Assembly (NCBI GenBank): GCA_051251725.1
Contig: JBPOFN010000048.1
Location: forward strand, 1-29,707
Length of the DNA stretch: 29,707 nt
Direction of reading: 5' to 3'
Source: JALZUE01 sp051251725
GTDB lineage: Bacteria > Pseudomonadota > Gammaproteobacteria > Enterobacterales > Alteromonadaceae
Shown piece by piece: positions 7,997 through 15,992 of this stretch. A program made the position numbers and the translations under genes. The stretch's first letter is position 1. The number at the start of each line of letters is the position of its first letter. The notes beneath the pieces are model-generated. The model was not told the DNA's origin and searched no databases. It worked only from the letters and a program-made list of their open reading frames with translations.

Positions 7997-8278
7997 ATGT
8001 TAAGAGCTTCAGCAAGACACATATTAGTTGATACACAAGAGTTATGCCTTGAATTAAAGGCCAAAATCGAAAGTGGTGAAGCGTTCACCGATATTGCGAT
8101 GTCCCATTCAAATTGTCCGTCAAAGGCAAGTGGTGGTGCGTTAGGCTCATTCGGTAAAGGCCAAATGGTAAAAGAGTTTGAAGAGGTAGTTTTTTCTGCT
8201 GAATTAAATAAAGTACAAGGGCCAGTAAAAACCCAATTTGGTTACCATTTAGTTGAAGTAACAAATCGCACTGAATAG
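7997..8278 (+). CDS. ppiC: Peptidyl-prolyl cis-trans isomerase, parvulin type
   Basis: 93 aa, exactly the length of E. coli PpiC (Par10). It catalyses cis-trans isomerisation of prolyl bonds, and with no signal peptide it should be cytoplasmic. The whole protein is a single rotamase domain. ARHILV (residues 6-11) and the C-terminal THFGYHLVEV-type motif (TQFGYHLVEV, 79-88) carry the two conserved active-site histidines. The central SNCPSKASGGALGSFGKGQM supplies the active-site cysteine position and the GG.LG.F..G.M signature. The start is ATG with no obvious Shine-Dalgarno. It is divergent from the OxyR-type gene and followed by a strong hairpin. The call is secure. Confidence 0.94.
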   Translation: MLRASARHILVDTQELCLELKAKIESGEAFTDIAMSHSNCPSKASGGALGSFGKGQMVKEFEEVVFSAELNKVQGPVKTQFGYHLVEVTNRTE

Positions 8279-8287
8279 CTTTAGTAA

Positions 8288-8322
8288 TTATTAGGCATAT
8301 TAAAAATTAATATGCCTAATAA
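8288..8322. terminator. Hairpin between convergent ppiC and alaA
   Basis: A 15-bp perfect stem (8288-8302 with 8308-8322; arms ttattaggcatatta / taatatgcctaataa) has a 5-nt loop. No pure T-tract follows on either side, but the position between convergent genes and the stem length fit a bidirectional terminator. Confidence 0.6.
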
Positions 8323-8348
8323 ATTCTAGGCTGAGTCGCTGTTATTGA

Positions 8349-9563
8349 CTACTGACGATAGCTTGCAAAAAAGCGTTTAAGTTTTCTCAGCGCCGGTCCT
8401 AATTCATCAACATGTGGTAAAAACACTAAGCGGAAATAACCTTTTTCTTGAATATTAAATGCTCGGCCATGTACTAATAAAATCTTTTCTTGTTTAAGAA
8501 TATCGAGCACCATTTTTTCATCATCTTCGATATTAAATTTTTCCATATCTACTTTCACAAATAAATACAGTGCCCCCATAGCTTGTTTACAAGAAATGCC
8601 GTCAATCGCATTTAATTCTTTAAACGCTAAATCACGTTGTTTCTTTAATCGTCCGTCGCCACTGATCAACTCGTTAATACTTTGATAACCACCTAAGGCG
8701 GTTTGTATCGCATGTTGGCTCGGCACATTAGAGCATAAGCGCATCGACGATAAAATATTGAGACCTTCAATATAATCAGCAGCGTGCAGTTTCGGCCCAG
8801 TTAATACCATCCAACCCGCTCTAAAGCCGGCAACGCGGTAGTTTTTAGATAAACCGCCAAAGGTCGCGATTAAAACATCATCCGCTAAACTTGCTGTCGG
8901 AATGTGCTTAGCACCATCATATAAAATCTTATCGTAAATCTCGTCACTGAACACAATTAAGCTGTGTTTTCTCGCTAACGCTAAAATATCTAATAATACT
9001 TCTTTTGAATAAACCGCACCGGTTGGGTTATTAGGATTGATTAAAACAATCGCTTTGGTTTTTTCATTAATTTTACTGGCTATATCTTCAACATTCGGAA
9101 ACCAGTTAAGTTCTTCTTCACAGCGATAATGCACCGGCGTGCCACCACCTAGTGACACAGAAGCTGTCCACAGCGGATAATCAGGTGCTGGAATAAGCAC
9201 TTCGTCGCCATTGTCTAACAACCCTTGCATCGCCATAACGATTAATTCACTAACACCATTACCAACATAAATATCATCAACACTAATGCCTAAAATACCT
9301 TGCTGCTGGAAATATTGCGTAATAGCAACCCGTGCAGAATAGATGCCTTTTGAATCGCTATAGCCTTGTGAGTTAGGTAGATTATGAATAACATCTTTTA
9401 AAATATCTTCCGGCGCTTCAAAACCAAATGTCGCTGGATTACCAATATTAAGTTTTAAGACCTTGTGGCCTTCATCTTCAAGACGACGGGCGGCTGCGGC
9501 GATCTGTCCACGGATCTCATAACAAACATTATTTAATTTTGATGACTTCTTTACTTCATACAT
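8349..9563 (-). CDS. alaA: Alanine aminotransferase (glutamate-pyruvate transaminase), AlaA type
   Basis: 404 aa, against 405 for E. coli AlaA (YfbQ), with near-continuous similarity (KSSKLNNVCYEIRG, LKLNIGNPATFGFEAP, QGYSDSKGIYSAR). It makes alanine from pyruvate using glutamate, a class I/II fold-type I PLP enzyme. GNGVSELI (101-108) and PAPDYPLW bind the cofactor and ring. NPNNPTGAVYS (177-187) and SDEIYDKILYD (206-216) carry the conserved Asn and Asp/Tyr. The Schiff-base lysine is Lys240 in FGGLSKNYRVAG. The C-terminal FRLVFLPHVD contains the carboxylate-binding Arg. The start is ATG with poor Shine-Dalgarno. A palindromic cluster sits in the leader (9614-9639). The proS terminator lies upstream, so alaA is probably its own unit. 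Confidence 0.95.
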   Translation of the reverse strand: MYEVKKSSKLNNVCYEIRGQIAAAARRLEDEGHKVLKLNIGNPATFGFEAPEDILKDVIHNLPNSQGYSDSKGIYSARVAITQYFQQQGILGISVDDIYVGNGVSELIVMAMQGLLDNGDEVLIPAPDYPLWTASVSLGGGTPVHYRCEEELNWFPNVEDIASKINEKTKAIVLINPNNPTGAVYSKEVLLDILALARKHSLIVFSDEIYDKILYDGAKHIPTASLADDVLIATFGGLSKNYRVAGFRAGWMVLTGPKLHAADYIEGLNILSSMRLCSNVPSQHAIQTALGGYQSINELISGDGRLKKQRDLAFKELNAIDGISCKQAMGALYLFVKVDMEKFNIEDDEKMVLDILKQEKILLVHGRAFNIQEKGYFRLVFLPHVDELGPALRKLKRFFASYRQ

Positions 9564-9613
9564 GGACTTGTACCGACTTTTATATAATTAATAGTTAATT
9601 TTTTACGCTTGAA

Positions 9614-9639
9614 CTAAAGCAATTAGCTTTAGCTAAAGC
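9614..9639 (-). promoter_or_regulatory. Palindromic cluster in the alaA leader or promoter region
   Basis: Three copies of a 7-mer alternate in orientation: ctaaagc (9614-9620), gctttag (9626-9632), ctaaagc (9633-9639). The last two form a 14-bp perfect palindrome, gctttagctaaagc. It lies 51-76 bp upstream of the alaA start. It could be a dimeric operator or a pair of alternative RNA hairpins. The role is inferred. Confidence 0.35.
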
Positions 9640-9701
9640 GCCTCTTTCTGTGTTGTATCATAATATTTAATGCCATTGAATATAAATGGAAATATAAATA
9701 C

Positions 9702-9727
9702 AAAAAAGGAGCATTTAAGCCCCTTTT
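9702..9727 (-). terminator. Rho-independent terminator after proS
   Basis: Read on the minus strand, aaaaggggc pairs with gctcctttt (one G-U pair) around a 6-nt loop and ends in six Ts. It starts 18 bp beyond the proS stop. Confidence 0.8.
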
Positions 9728-9744
9728 ATCTTATTCGGCTAGGC

Positions 9745-11454
9745 TTATTCGAATAATGACATCACCGCGTCTATCGCGATCATTGACTTTTCACCCGATG
9801 CTCGGTCTTTCACTTCAATTTCTTGATTATCTAAATTACGCTCGCCAATCACTAACATTAATGGCGTACCAATTAATTCATGATCTTTAAACATCACACC
9901 AGGACGCTCTTTACGATCATCAAATAATACTTCAATGTTATTTTCTTTTAACTGAGCATAAAGCTTTTCTGCAACTTCTTGCACCCGTGCTGATTTTTGC
10001 ATGTTCATTGGCACGATCACCACTTGATATGGTGCAATTGCTTTTGGCCATTTGATACCATTTTCATCATGATTTTGTTCAATTGCCGCGGCAACAATAC
10101 GAGAAACACCAATGCCATAACAACCCATAGTTAATATTTCAAACTTACCAGATTCATTTAACACACCACAGTTCATTGCTTGTGCATATTTTTTACCTAA
10201 TTGGAAAATATGGCCAACTTCAATACCGCGTTTTATCTCGATGTTACCTGAACCACACGGGCTCGGATCACCTTCAACTACATTACGTAAATCAGCAACT
10301 TGGTAATCAGTGATATCTCTATCCCAATTAGCGCCGGTAAAGTGATTGTCATTTTCATTAGCACCACAAACAAAATCAGCTAAATGTGCAGCACTACGGT
10401 CAACAATAACGGGAATAGTTAAACCTTGTGGCCCAACTGAACCAACATTAGCACCGGTTGCTGCTAATACTTGCTCATCGGTAGCAAAGGTTAACGGAGC
10501 GGCTACTGACGCTATTTTTTCAGCTTTGACTTCATTTAATTGATGATCTCCGCGCAGTACTAAAGCAACTACAGGAGCCGTTGCTTCGTCTGTTGTTTTA
10601 CCTAAAACTAATAAGGTTTTAACCGTTTGTTTAACGTCAACTGATAAAAACTTTGCAACGTCTTCAATCGTTTTAACATTTGGCGTTGCTACTTTTGTCA
10701 ATGTTTGACCAGCTCCAGGACGTTCGCCTACTGGCGCTAAAGCTTCAGCTTTTTCAATATTAGCGGCGTAGTCACTACCATCACTAAAGGCAATATCATC
10801 TTCGCCAGAATCAGCTAACACATGAAATTCATGTGACGCTTCGCCACCAATTGAGCCAGTATCGGCAATTACCGGGCGAAAGTTTAATCCTAAACGTTCA
10901 AAGATACGGCAATAGGCATCAAACATTTTTTGATAAGTGCTTTGTAAACAAGCGTCATCTAAATGGAATGAATAACCGTCTTTCATCAAAAATTCACGGC
11001 CACGCATAATACCAAAGCGCGGTCTGATCTCATCTCTGAATTTAGTTTGCACTTGGAAAATATTCAGCGGTAACTGTTTATAGCTACTGACTTCATTCGC
11101 AATAAGTTTAGTAACAACTTCTTCGTGAGTTGGACCTAAAACAAAAGCGCGATCGTTACGGTCTTTAATACGTAATAATTCCGGACCATAGTCATCCCAA
11201 CGGCCTGACTCTTCCCATAAATCGGCAGGTTGAACAACTGGCATCAATGCTTCAATAGCACCGGCACGTTCCATTTCTTGCCGAACAATATTTTCTACTT
11301 TTCGTAATACTCTTAAACCTGTCGGTAACCAAGTATATAAGCCCGACGCTAAATTTCTTACTAAACCCGCTCTCAGCATAAGCTGATGACTAATAACTTC
11401 TGCGTTCGCAGGGGTTTCTTTTAAAGTAGATAATAAATATTGACTGGTACGCAT
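9745..11454 (-). CDS. proS: Prolyl-tRNA synthetase, bacterial type with editing domain
   Basis: 569 aa from the chosen start, close to E. coli ProS (572). It charges tRNA-Pro in the cytoplasm. The opening [20 protein letters not shown] is nearly identical to E. coli [20 protein letters not shown], so I take the internal ATG at 11454 instead of a TTG eight codons earlier. Class II motifs are visible: motif 1 around [16 protein letters not shown], motif 2 in [23 protein letters not shown], motif 3 in [13 protein letters not shown]. Between motifs 2 and 3 lies the YbaK-like editing insertion (about 225-405). The C-terminal anticodon-binding domain starts near [11 protein letters not shown]. A candidate promoter lies at 11499-11525. 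Beyond that begins a repeat-rich stretch. Confidence 0.96.
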   Translation of the reverse strand: [569 protein letters not shown]

Positions 11455-11498
11455 TACGGTATGTATTCCGACTAACAATTAGAATTTTTTAGGGCGCT

Positions 11499-11525
11499 AT
11501 TCTATCAGGGCATAGCCTGTGTAAA
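11499..11525 (-). promoter_or_regulatory. Candidate sigma-70 promoter of proS
   Basis: On the minus strand, TAGAAT (-10, 11499-11504) matches the consensus at five of six positions. TTTACA (11520-11525) is a possible -35, but the spacer is only 15 bp. It lies 45-71 bp upstream of the proS ATG. Confidence 0.35.
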
Positions 11526-11543
11526 AAGCGATATTTCCTAGAT

Positions 11544-11680
11544 AACCTGAATTCGGTTTAAGCTATTTTACTCAATAATGCTATTTTAGCGCCTATCTGC
11601 GTTGTTTTTCCTACTAATAGCCTGCTATTAGTGCGAAAAACGCCTTGATATCCACTTAAATTTCATTATCGAGTCTAAGA
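11544..11680. repeat. Dispersed foldable intergenic repeat, copy A
   Basis: This is related in sequence and order to copy B at 12024-12208. Shared blocks include taacct, TTTTACTCAATAA, CTATCTGCGTT, a small hairpin (actaatagcctgctattagt) and CCTTG.TATCCAC. The copy is itself an imperfect palindrome: ACTCAATAATG (11570-11580) pairs with CATTATCGAGT (11664-11674), then a GCGTT/AACGC region, then the central hairpin. No open reading frame of note lies within. Confidence 0.65.
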
Positions 11681-11684
11681 TAAA

Positions 11685-11894
11685 CTAGGGTCTGTTGATC
11701 TTTGTTTATCATTTATGCTGAGGCTAAAATTGTCTTAGACAATTTTAGCCTCAGCCCGAAGGGCAATGACTATTTAAACCCTTAACGGCATTAGAATTCG
11801 TTTATTTAGAACAACTAAACGACACTCATTCTGCTTTGTTAATGTCTCAAATAGCCTATTGCATAAAAATAATACAAAGATCAACAGACCCTAG
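11685..11894. mobile_element. MITE-like element with 21-bp terminal inverted repeats
   Basis: The ends at 11685-11705 and 11874-11894 are perfect 21-bp inverted repeats (ctagggtctgttgatc... and its complement). The outermost CTAG on both sides may be a 4-bp target duplication, leaving a 202-bp element from GGTCTG to CAGACC. It contains a 39-nt near-perfect palindrome (11717-11755, 19-bp arms, 1-nt centre) and no coding capacity for a transposase. This is the layout of a non-autonomous miniature element. CTAG fits the YTAR target preference of some IS5-family elements, but the parent family is not recognised. It sits just 4 bp beyond repeat copy A. Confidence 0.75.
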
Positions 11895-12023
11895 GTGAAA
11901 AAGATAAATACGTGAATTATTTAAATTATTTATTATAAATTAAACTGTTATAAAACCCATTAAACCGAGTTCAGGTTAGAACTATCAGTATTACCGATAA
12001 CTATGAGCATTTTCGACTAAATA

Positions 12024-12208
12024 ACCTCAGCTCGGCTTAAACTGTTTTACTCAATAAAGCTATTTACGTGTCTATCTGCGTTGCCTGCATGGATAATGGC
12101 ACTTGGTTTTTATCGGAAATAAAAAACCGTGATTTTGGCTCCCAATAACCCGTTATTGGTTCTCTAACATCCCTTGGTATCCACACAAATTCGTCATTGA
12201 GGTATTTA
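12024..12208. repeat. Dispersed foldable intergenic repeat, copy B
   Basis: A second copy of the copy A family in the same orientation. It shares TAACCT, CTCGGCTTAAACTGTTTTAC, CTATCTGCGTT, a central hairpin (ccaataacccgttattgg) and CCTTGGTATCCACACAAATT. It has about 45 bp extra between CTATCTGCGTT and the central hairpin, including a second stem (ggtttttat / ataaaaaacc). The edges are approximate because the copies diverge. Confidence 0.65.
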
Positions 12209-12226
12209 AAGGTTAGTCGTTATAAA

Positions 12227-12263
12227 CAAAAAAATCCCTAACAAGAAAACTTGTTAGGGATTT
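12227..12263 (-). terminator. Rho-independent terminator after pit
   Basis: A 14-bp perfect stem (aaatccctaacaag at 12232-12245, cttgttagggattt at 12250-12263) with a 4-nt loop. Read on the minus strand it ends in a T-run. Confidence 0.9.
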
Positions 12264-12287
12264 AGAATTTTACCAGCTAACTAATTT

Positions 12288-13550
12288 TTAGAAGATAGCG
12301 GTTAAAATCCAGAAGAATACAATTGATAAGCCTGCACCAACCGGTAAGGTAATAACCCAAGAAATAACAATATTTCTAACTACACCTAGGTTAATCGCAG
12401 CAATGCCTCGAGCCATGCCCACACCCAACACCGCACCAACTAAGGTTTGAGTGGTTGAGATAGGTAAACCAGCACCTGATGAAATAACAACAGTACAGGC
12501 AGCAGCTAGTTCAGCAGCAAAACCACGACTTGGTGTTAAATGCGTGATGCCTTTACCTATAGTCGCAATAACTCGATGACCAAATAAGGCAAGGCCTGCA
12601 ACAATACCAAAACCACCTAATGGTAATATCCACCATTCTAACGCAGCTTTACCAACAATTTGGCCTTCATTACTAACAATACTTGCTACCGCAGCTAATG
12701 GCCCAATCGCGTTGGCAACATCATTTGAACCATGTGCAAATGCCATACAACAAGCAGTTACTATCATTAAGATCGCAAATACTTTTTCGACGTTAGCATA
12801 ATGAGTTCTTTTATCTGCTTTTTCATCGAATTTCATGCGGGCAATAAATAACTTACCAACAAAAGCGACAAGTAACGCGACCAGCACTGCATAGATATAA
12901 CCTTCAGTAGCACCAATATCTAAACCAACATGCTTTAAGCCTTTTTTAATTGTCACTAACGACAAAACAAAACCCGCTAAGAACATGTAAATAGGAACAT
13001 ACTTGCGAGCCTGATCTAAGGGTTTATCAGTATCGAAAATAAGTTTTTGCGCACTGTTAAAAATAATAAAAGCGATTGTGCCGGCAATTAATGGGGTTAT
13101 AACCCAACTGCCAACAATGCCTAATACTTTACCCCAAGCAACAGTATCAACACTAACACCAACCGCGGCGAAACCAATAATGGCACCAACAATTGAATGT
13201 GTAGTCGAAACCGGCCAGCCTAATGCTGAAGCTATCAGCAACCAAGTGGCAGCAGCAAATAATGCCGAGATCATACCAAAAACAAGTAGATCAGGTGTAT
13301 TTACAAAATAGTTAGCATCAATAATACCTTTACGTATTGTTGAGGTAACTTCGCCACCCGCTAAATAAGCGCCGGCAAATTCAAAAATCATCGCAATGAT
13401 AATCGCTTGTTTAATGGTTAATGCTTTTGAACCAACTGAAGTGCCCATTGCGTTTGCAACGTCATTTGCACCAATACCCCACGCCATAAAAAAGCCGACA
13501 ACAGCGGCCAAAATAACGAGAATAGAACCGTAATTAGCTATAGTTTCCAT
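12288..13550 (-). CDS. pit: Inorganic phosphate transporter, PiT family (Pit-type)
   Basis: 420 aa integral inner-membrane protein with about ten to twelve hydrophobic segments. The two PHO4/PiT signatures are present: GIGANDVANAMGTSVG (25-40) in the first half and AHGSNDVANAIGPLAA in the second, along with the repeated STTHSIVGAIIG and STTQTLVGAVLG motifs, reflecting internal duplication. Such proteins import phosphate with a cation (H+ in bacteria, Na+ in some relatives) at lower affinity than Pst. AGGA precedes the ATG. The DUF47 gene ends 14 bp upstream, so they form a pair. The terminator at 12227-12263 closes the unit. H+ or Na+ coupling cannot be told from the sequence. Confidence 0.93.
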   Translation of the reverse strand: METIANYGSILVILAAVVGFFMAWGIGANDVANAMGTSVGSKALTIKQAIIIAMIFEFAGAYLAGGEVTSTIRKGIIDANYFVNTPDLLVFGMISALFAAATWLLIASALGWPVSTTHSIVGAIIGFAAVGVSVDTVAWGKVLGIVGSWVITPLIAGTIAFIIFNSAQKLIFDTDKPLDQARKYVPIYMFLAGFVLSLVTIKKGLKHVGLDIGATEGYIYAVLVALLVAFVGKLFIARMKFDEKADKRTHYANVEKVFAILMIVTACCMAFAHGSNDVANAIGPLAAVASIVSNEGQIVGKAALEWWILPLGGFGIVAGLALFGHRVIATIGKGITHLTPSRGFAAELAAACTVVISSGAGLPISTTQTLVGAVLGVGMARGIAAINLGVVRNIVISWVITLPVGAGLSIVFFWILTAIF

Positions 13551-13564
13551 TGATATATCCTAAA

Positions 13565-14242
13565 TTATCTAGCAAGCATGATTTCTAAGCGAGAACCAAC
13601 ACGCTCAGCTAAATCAGCTAAATCACCAACCCACTCGATAATTTGATATAAAAACATCACATCCACCGGGTTCAAATCGTTTTCTATTTTTAACAGATCG
13701 CCACGCAAAGCAATTTGCATAGTATCTGTATCATCTTCGATAGCATCTAATTGATTGATCATTTTTTCAACCAATTGTACTTCACGACCACGAAATCCAG
13801 TTTCTAGTAAGTCATCCAATTCATTAATTGCATCAGCTGCTTTTTCTGTAGCTTCAATACAACGACGCAAATATTTTGAAAAGTTTGCTTGTAATTCTGT
13901 TGGGATTTTTAATTTTCGACCCAACACACGCCCAGCAATATCTTTTGAGCGGTTCGCAATTTTATCTTGTTGAGTTAATAACTCTAAGATATCAGCGCGC
14001 CCCACCGGCATAAATAGACCGCCAGGTAACTCTAAACGTAATTTACGTTTTAAGGCATCTGCATCTTTTTCTATTTTAGAGATTTGCTTACGAACTTCTG
14101 TGGCTTCAACCCAATCATCTTGAGAACAAGATTCAAAGAAAGGAACTAATTGGTTAGCGCATTTAGTAACAATTCGAATATGTTTTTCTAACGGCTTAAT
14201 TGGTGATTTTGCAAATACACCAAGTATTGAATTTCCAGGCAT
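13565..14242 (-). CDS. DUF47 (PhoU-like) family protein paired with Pit
   Basis: 225 aa, the usual size for the TIGR00153/DUF47 family. It is mostly alpha-helical and highly charged, with no membrane segment. It opens MPGNSILGVFAKSPIKPLEKH, typical of this family (NP(I/F)..LFGKSPF.PL..H). The helical repeats resemble PhoU: KQISKIEKDADALKRKLRLEL near residue 51, and LYQIIEWVGDLADLAERVGSR at the C-terminus, whose E..GDLAD.AE pattern corresponds to PhoU's metal-binding E..D motif. DUF47 proteins are usually encoded beside PiT transporters and thought to modulate them. AGGA precedes the ATG, and a TATAAT lies at 14260-14265 on the minus strand without a good -35. The role is inferred from the family and the neighbour. 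Confidence 0.87.
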   Translation of the reverse strand: MPGNSILGVFAKSPIKPLEKHIRIVTKCANQLVPFFESCSQDDWVEATEVRKQISKIEKDADALKRKLRLELPGGLFMPVGRADILELLTQQDKIANRSKDIAGRVLGRKLKIPTELQANFSKYLRRCIEATEKAADAINELDDLLETGFRGREVQLVEKMINQLDAIEDDTDTMQIALRGDLLKIENDLNPVDVMFLYQIIEWVGDLADLAERVGSRLEIMLAR

Positions 14243-14448
14243 AATATTTTCCTGTAGACATTATATTGTCTTGGTTATTATTCGTGGCGGATATTACCCG
14301 ATCTGACTGCTGATTAAAAATTTTTTTGTCACAAAAACTTAACATCTTTAAACAATAAAAGCATAAGCAATTTCTTATCCCGATAACTATAGAAGTAAGA
14401 TTTTGATTATGCTAAATAAATACTGATAAAATTTTGTTATTCTTATAC

Positions 14449-15147
14449 TTATAATTCCATGTCTTCAGGTCTTGTATGGCGTACAACTTTACCTTTAACA
14501 AAATAAATAATGTACTCACAAATATTTTTACAGCGATCGCCAATACGCTCTAACGCACGTGCTGACCAAATAACCGTCATAATTTGTGGAATTGAACGCG
14601 GATCTTCCATCATATAAGTCATTAATTGACGCATTAAGGCTTCATAATTACGATCAATATTGTCATCTTTTTGGTGAGTTTTAAGCGCAGCTTCAACATC
14701 CATACGAGTAAAGGCGTCTAATGTTTCTTGTAATAGCGATAAAACATGATGGCCAAGATTGTCTAAATTCATTAAAAAATCTTTTTGCTTAGACGAAAAA
14801 CTTTCTTCGGCTACTTTGGCAATTTTTTCAGCTTCATCACCAATTCGCTCAAGATCAGCGATAGTTTTAACAATCGCCATAATTAAGCGTAAGTCACCCG
14901 CCGCTGGTTGGCGCTTAGCAATAATTCGGGTGCATTCATCATCAATGCTAACTTCCAAGTCATTAATTTGATAATCATTAACCAGCACTTGCTGAGCGAG
15001 CTCTGAGTCATTTTCGTAAACTGCTTTTAACGCATCGCCGAGTTGTTTCTCAACCAAACCTCCCATGTGCATCACATGGTTAATAACATTTTCTAAATCT
15101 TCATTAAACTGACCTGAAATATGACGGCCAATATTTAAATTATCCAT
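14449..15147 (-). CDS. phoU: Phosphate-signalling accessory protein PhoU
   Basis: 232 aa, close to E. coli PhoU (241). It is an all-helical cytoplasmic protein made of two PhoU repeats. The first carries ADLERIGDEAEKIAK (about 97-111) and the second ARALERIGDRCKNICEYIIY (about 195-214), both with the E..GD metal-binding pattern. The N-terminal GRHISGQFNEDLENVINHVM is typical. PhoU links the Pst transporter to PhoR so that PhoB is inactive when phosphate is plentiful. AAGGA is positioned before the ATG, 20 bp after the pstB stop, so it is the last gene of pstCAB-phoU. No clear terminator follows, and readthrough to the DUF47-pit pair 206 bp downstream is possible. Confidence 0.95.
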   Translation of the reverse strand: MDNLNIGRHISGQFNEDLENVINHVMHMGGLVEKQLGDALKAVYENDSELAQQVLVNDYQINDLEVSIDDECTRIIAKRQPAAGDLRLIMAIVKTIADLERIGDEAEKIAKVAEESFSSKQKDFLMNLDNLGHHVLSLLQETLDAFTRMDVEAALKTHQKDDNIDRNYEALMRQLMTYMMEDPRSIPQIMTVIWSARALERIGDRCKNICEYIIYFVKGKVVRHTRPEDMEL

Positions 15148-15167
15148 ATTGAATTCCTTAACCTCTA

Positions 15168-15992
15168 TTAACCGTAACGGCCAGTAATATAGTCTTCTGT
15201 TTGTTTTTTCGCAGGCGTGGTAAATAACGTGTTAGTGTCACTATATTCGATTAAATCGCCCATATACATAAATGCCGTTTGATCTGACACTCGTGCGGCT
15301 TGCTGCATATTATGTGTCACTATCACCACGGTAAATTGATTTTTTAGATCGTTAATTAACTCTTCAATCGTTAACGTTGAAATAGGGTCAAGTGCTGAAG
15401 TTGGCTCATCTAATAATAATACTTCTGGCTGAATCGCAATCGCACGAGCAATAACTAAACGCTGCTGCTGACCACCCGATAAACCTAAAGCACTATCATG
15501 TAAACGGTCTTTAACTTCATTCCATAAAGCGGCACTTTTTAATGAGGTTTCTACTACTTCATCAAGTACTCGACGATTATTTTCGCCGGTAATGCGCAAA
15601 CCATAAATAACATTTTCATAAATTGTTTTTGGAAATGGATTTGGACGTTGAAATACCATACCAACACGACGACGAAGCGCAGCTACATCAATATGTTTGT
15701 CATAAATATTCTCGCCATGTAAATCAATAGCACCTTCAACACGACAAATATCAACCAAATCGTTCATCCGGTTGATACAGCGCAATAAAGTTGATTTACC
15801 ACAACCTGACGGACCGATAAAAGCGGTAACCTGACCTTTTGGGATCGCCATTGAAATATTCTGCAGTGCTTGTTTGTCACCGTAGTATAAATTCAAGTTT
15901 TTAATTTCTAATGCTTTTTGTTCATCAGTTAAATTGTTTAAATCAAGCTTGTGATCAACGCCTGAAATTATTCTTGGAGTAACAGAAATCAT
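15168..15992 (-). CDS. pstB: Phosphate ABC transporter ATP-binding protein PstB
   Basis: 274 aa from the chosen ATG. ABC ATPase driving phosphate import on the cytoplasmic face of PstCA. Walker A is GPSGCGKST (60-68). The Q-loop region VGMVFQRPNPFPKTIYENV is distinctive of PstB, followed by the signature LSGGQQQR, Walker B LLLDEPTSALD and the switch His in IVTHNMQQA. A TTG 28 codons upstream could extend the frame, but the extra segment is charged, unlike the family. AAAGAG lies 8 nt before the ATG at 15992, so I prefer that start. The 117-nt gap from pstA holds three hairpins. Confidence 0.94.
   Translation of the reverse strand: MISVTPRIISGVDHKLDLNNLTDEQKALEIKNLNLYYGDKQALQNISMAIPKGQVTAFIGPSGCGKSTLLRCINRMNDLVDICRVEGAIDLHGENIYDKHIDVAALRRRVGMVFQRPNPFPKTIYENVIYGLRITGENNRRVLDEVVETSLKSAALWNEVKDRLHDSALGLSGGQQQRLVIARAIAIQPEVLLLDEPTSALDPISTLTIEELINDLKNQFTVVIVTHNMQQAARVSDQTAFMYMGDLIEYSDTNTLFTTPAKKQTEDYITGRYG

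Larger units (their letters stand above)
11455..12287. other. Gene-free stretch between proS and pit
   Basis: These 833 bp hold the proS promoter candidate, repeat copy A, the MITE-like element, an A/T-rich segment (about 11895-11960), repeat copy B and the pit terminator. A 17-bp sequence near the left edge (aacctgaattcggttta, 11544-11560) recurs inverted with one mismatch at 11961-11977. I see no credible coding region. Confidence 0.7.

Noticed and set aside
11455..11478. Eight-residue N-terminal extension of ProS from a TTG
   Set aside because: The family N-terminus [15 protein letters not shown] begins exactly at the ATG at 11454.
11717..11755. Stand-alone transcription terminator
   Set aside because: The 19-bp hairpin has a 1-nt centre, no T-tract, and sits symmetrically inside an element with inverted-repeat ends, so it is better read as part of the MITE.
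14325..14350. PHO-box-like TTGTCAC in the phoU-DUF47 gap
   Set aside because: Only one convincing half-site is present, and it points away from the minus-strand DUF47-pit genes.
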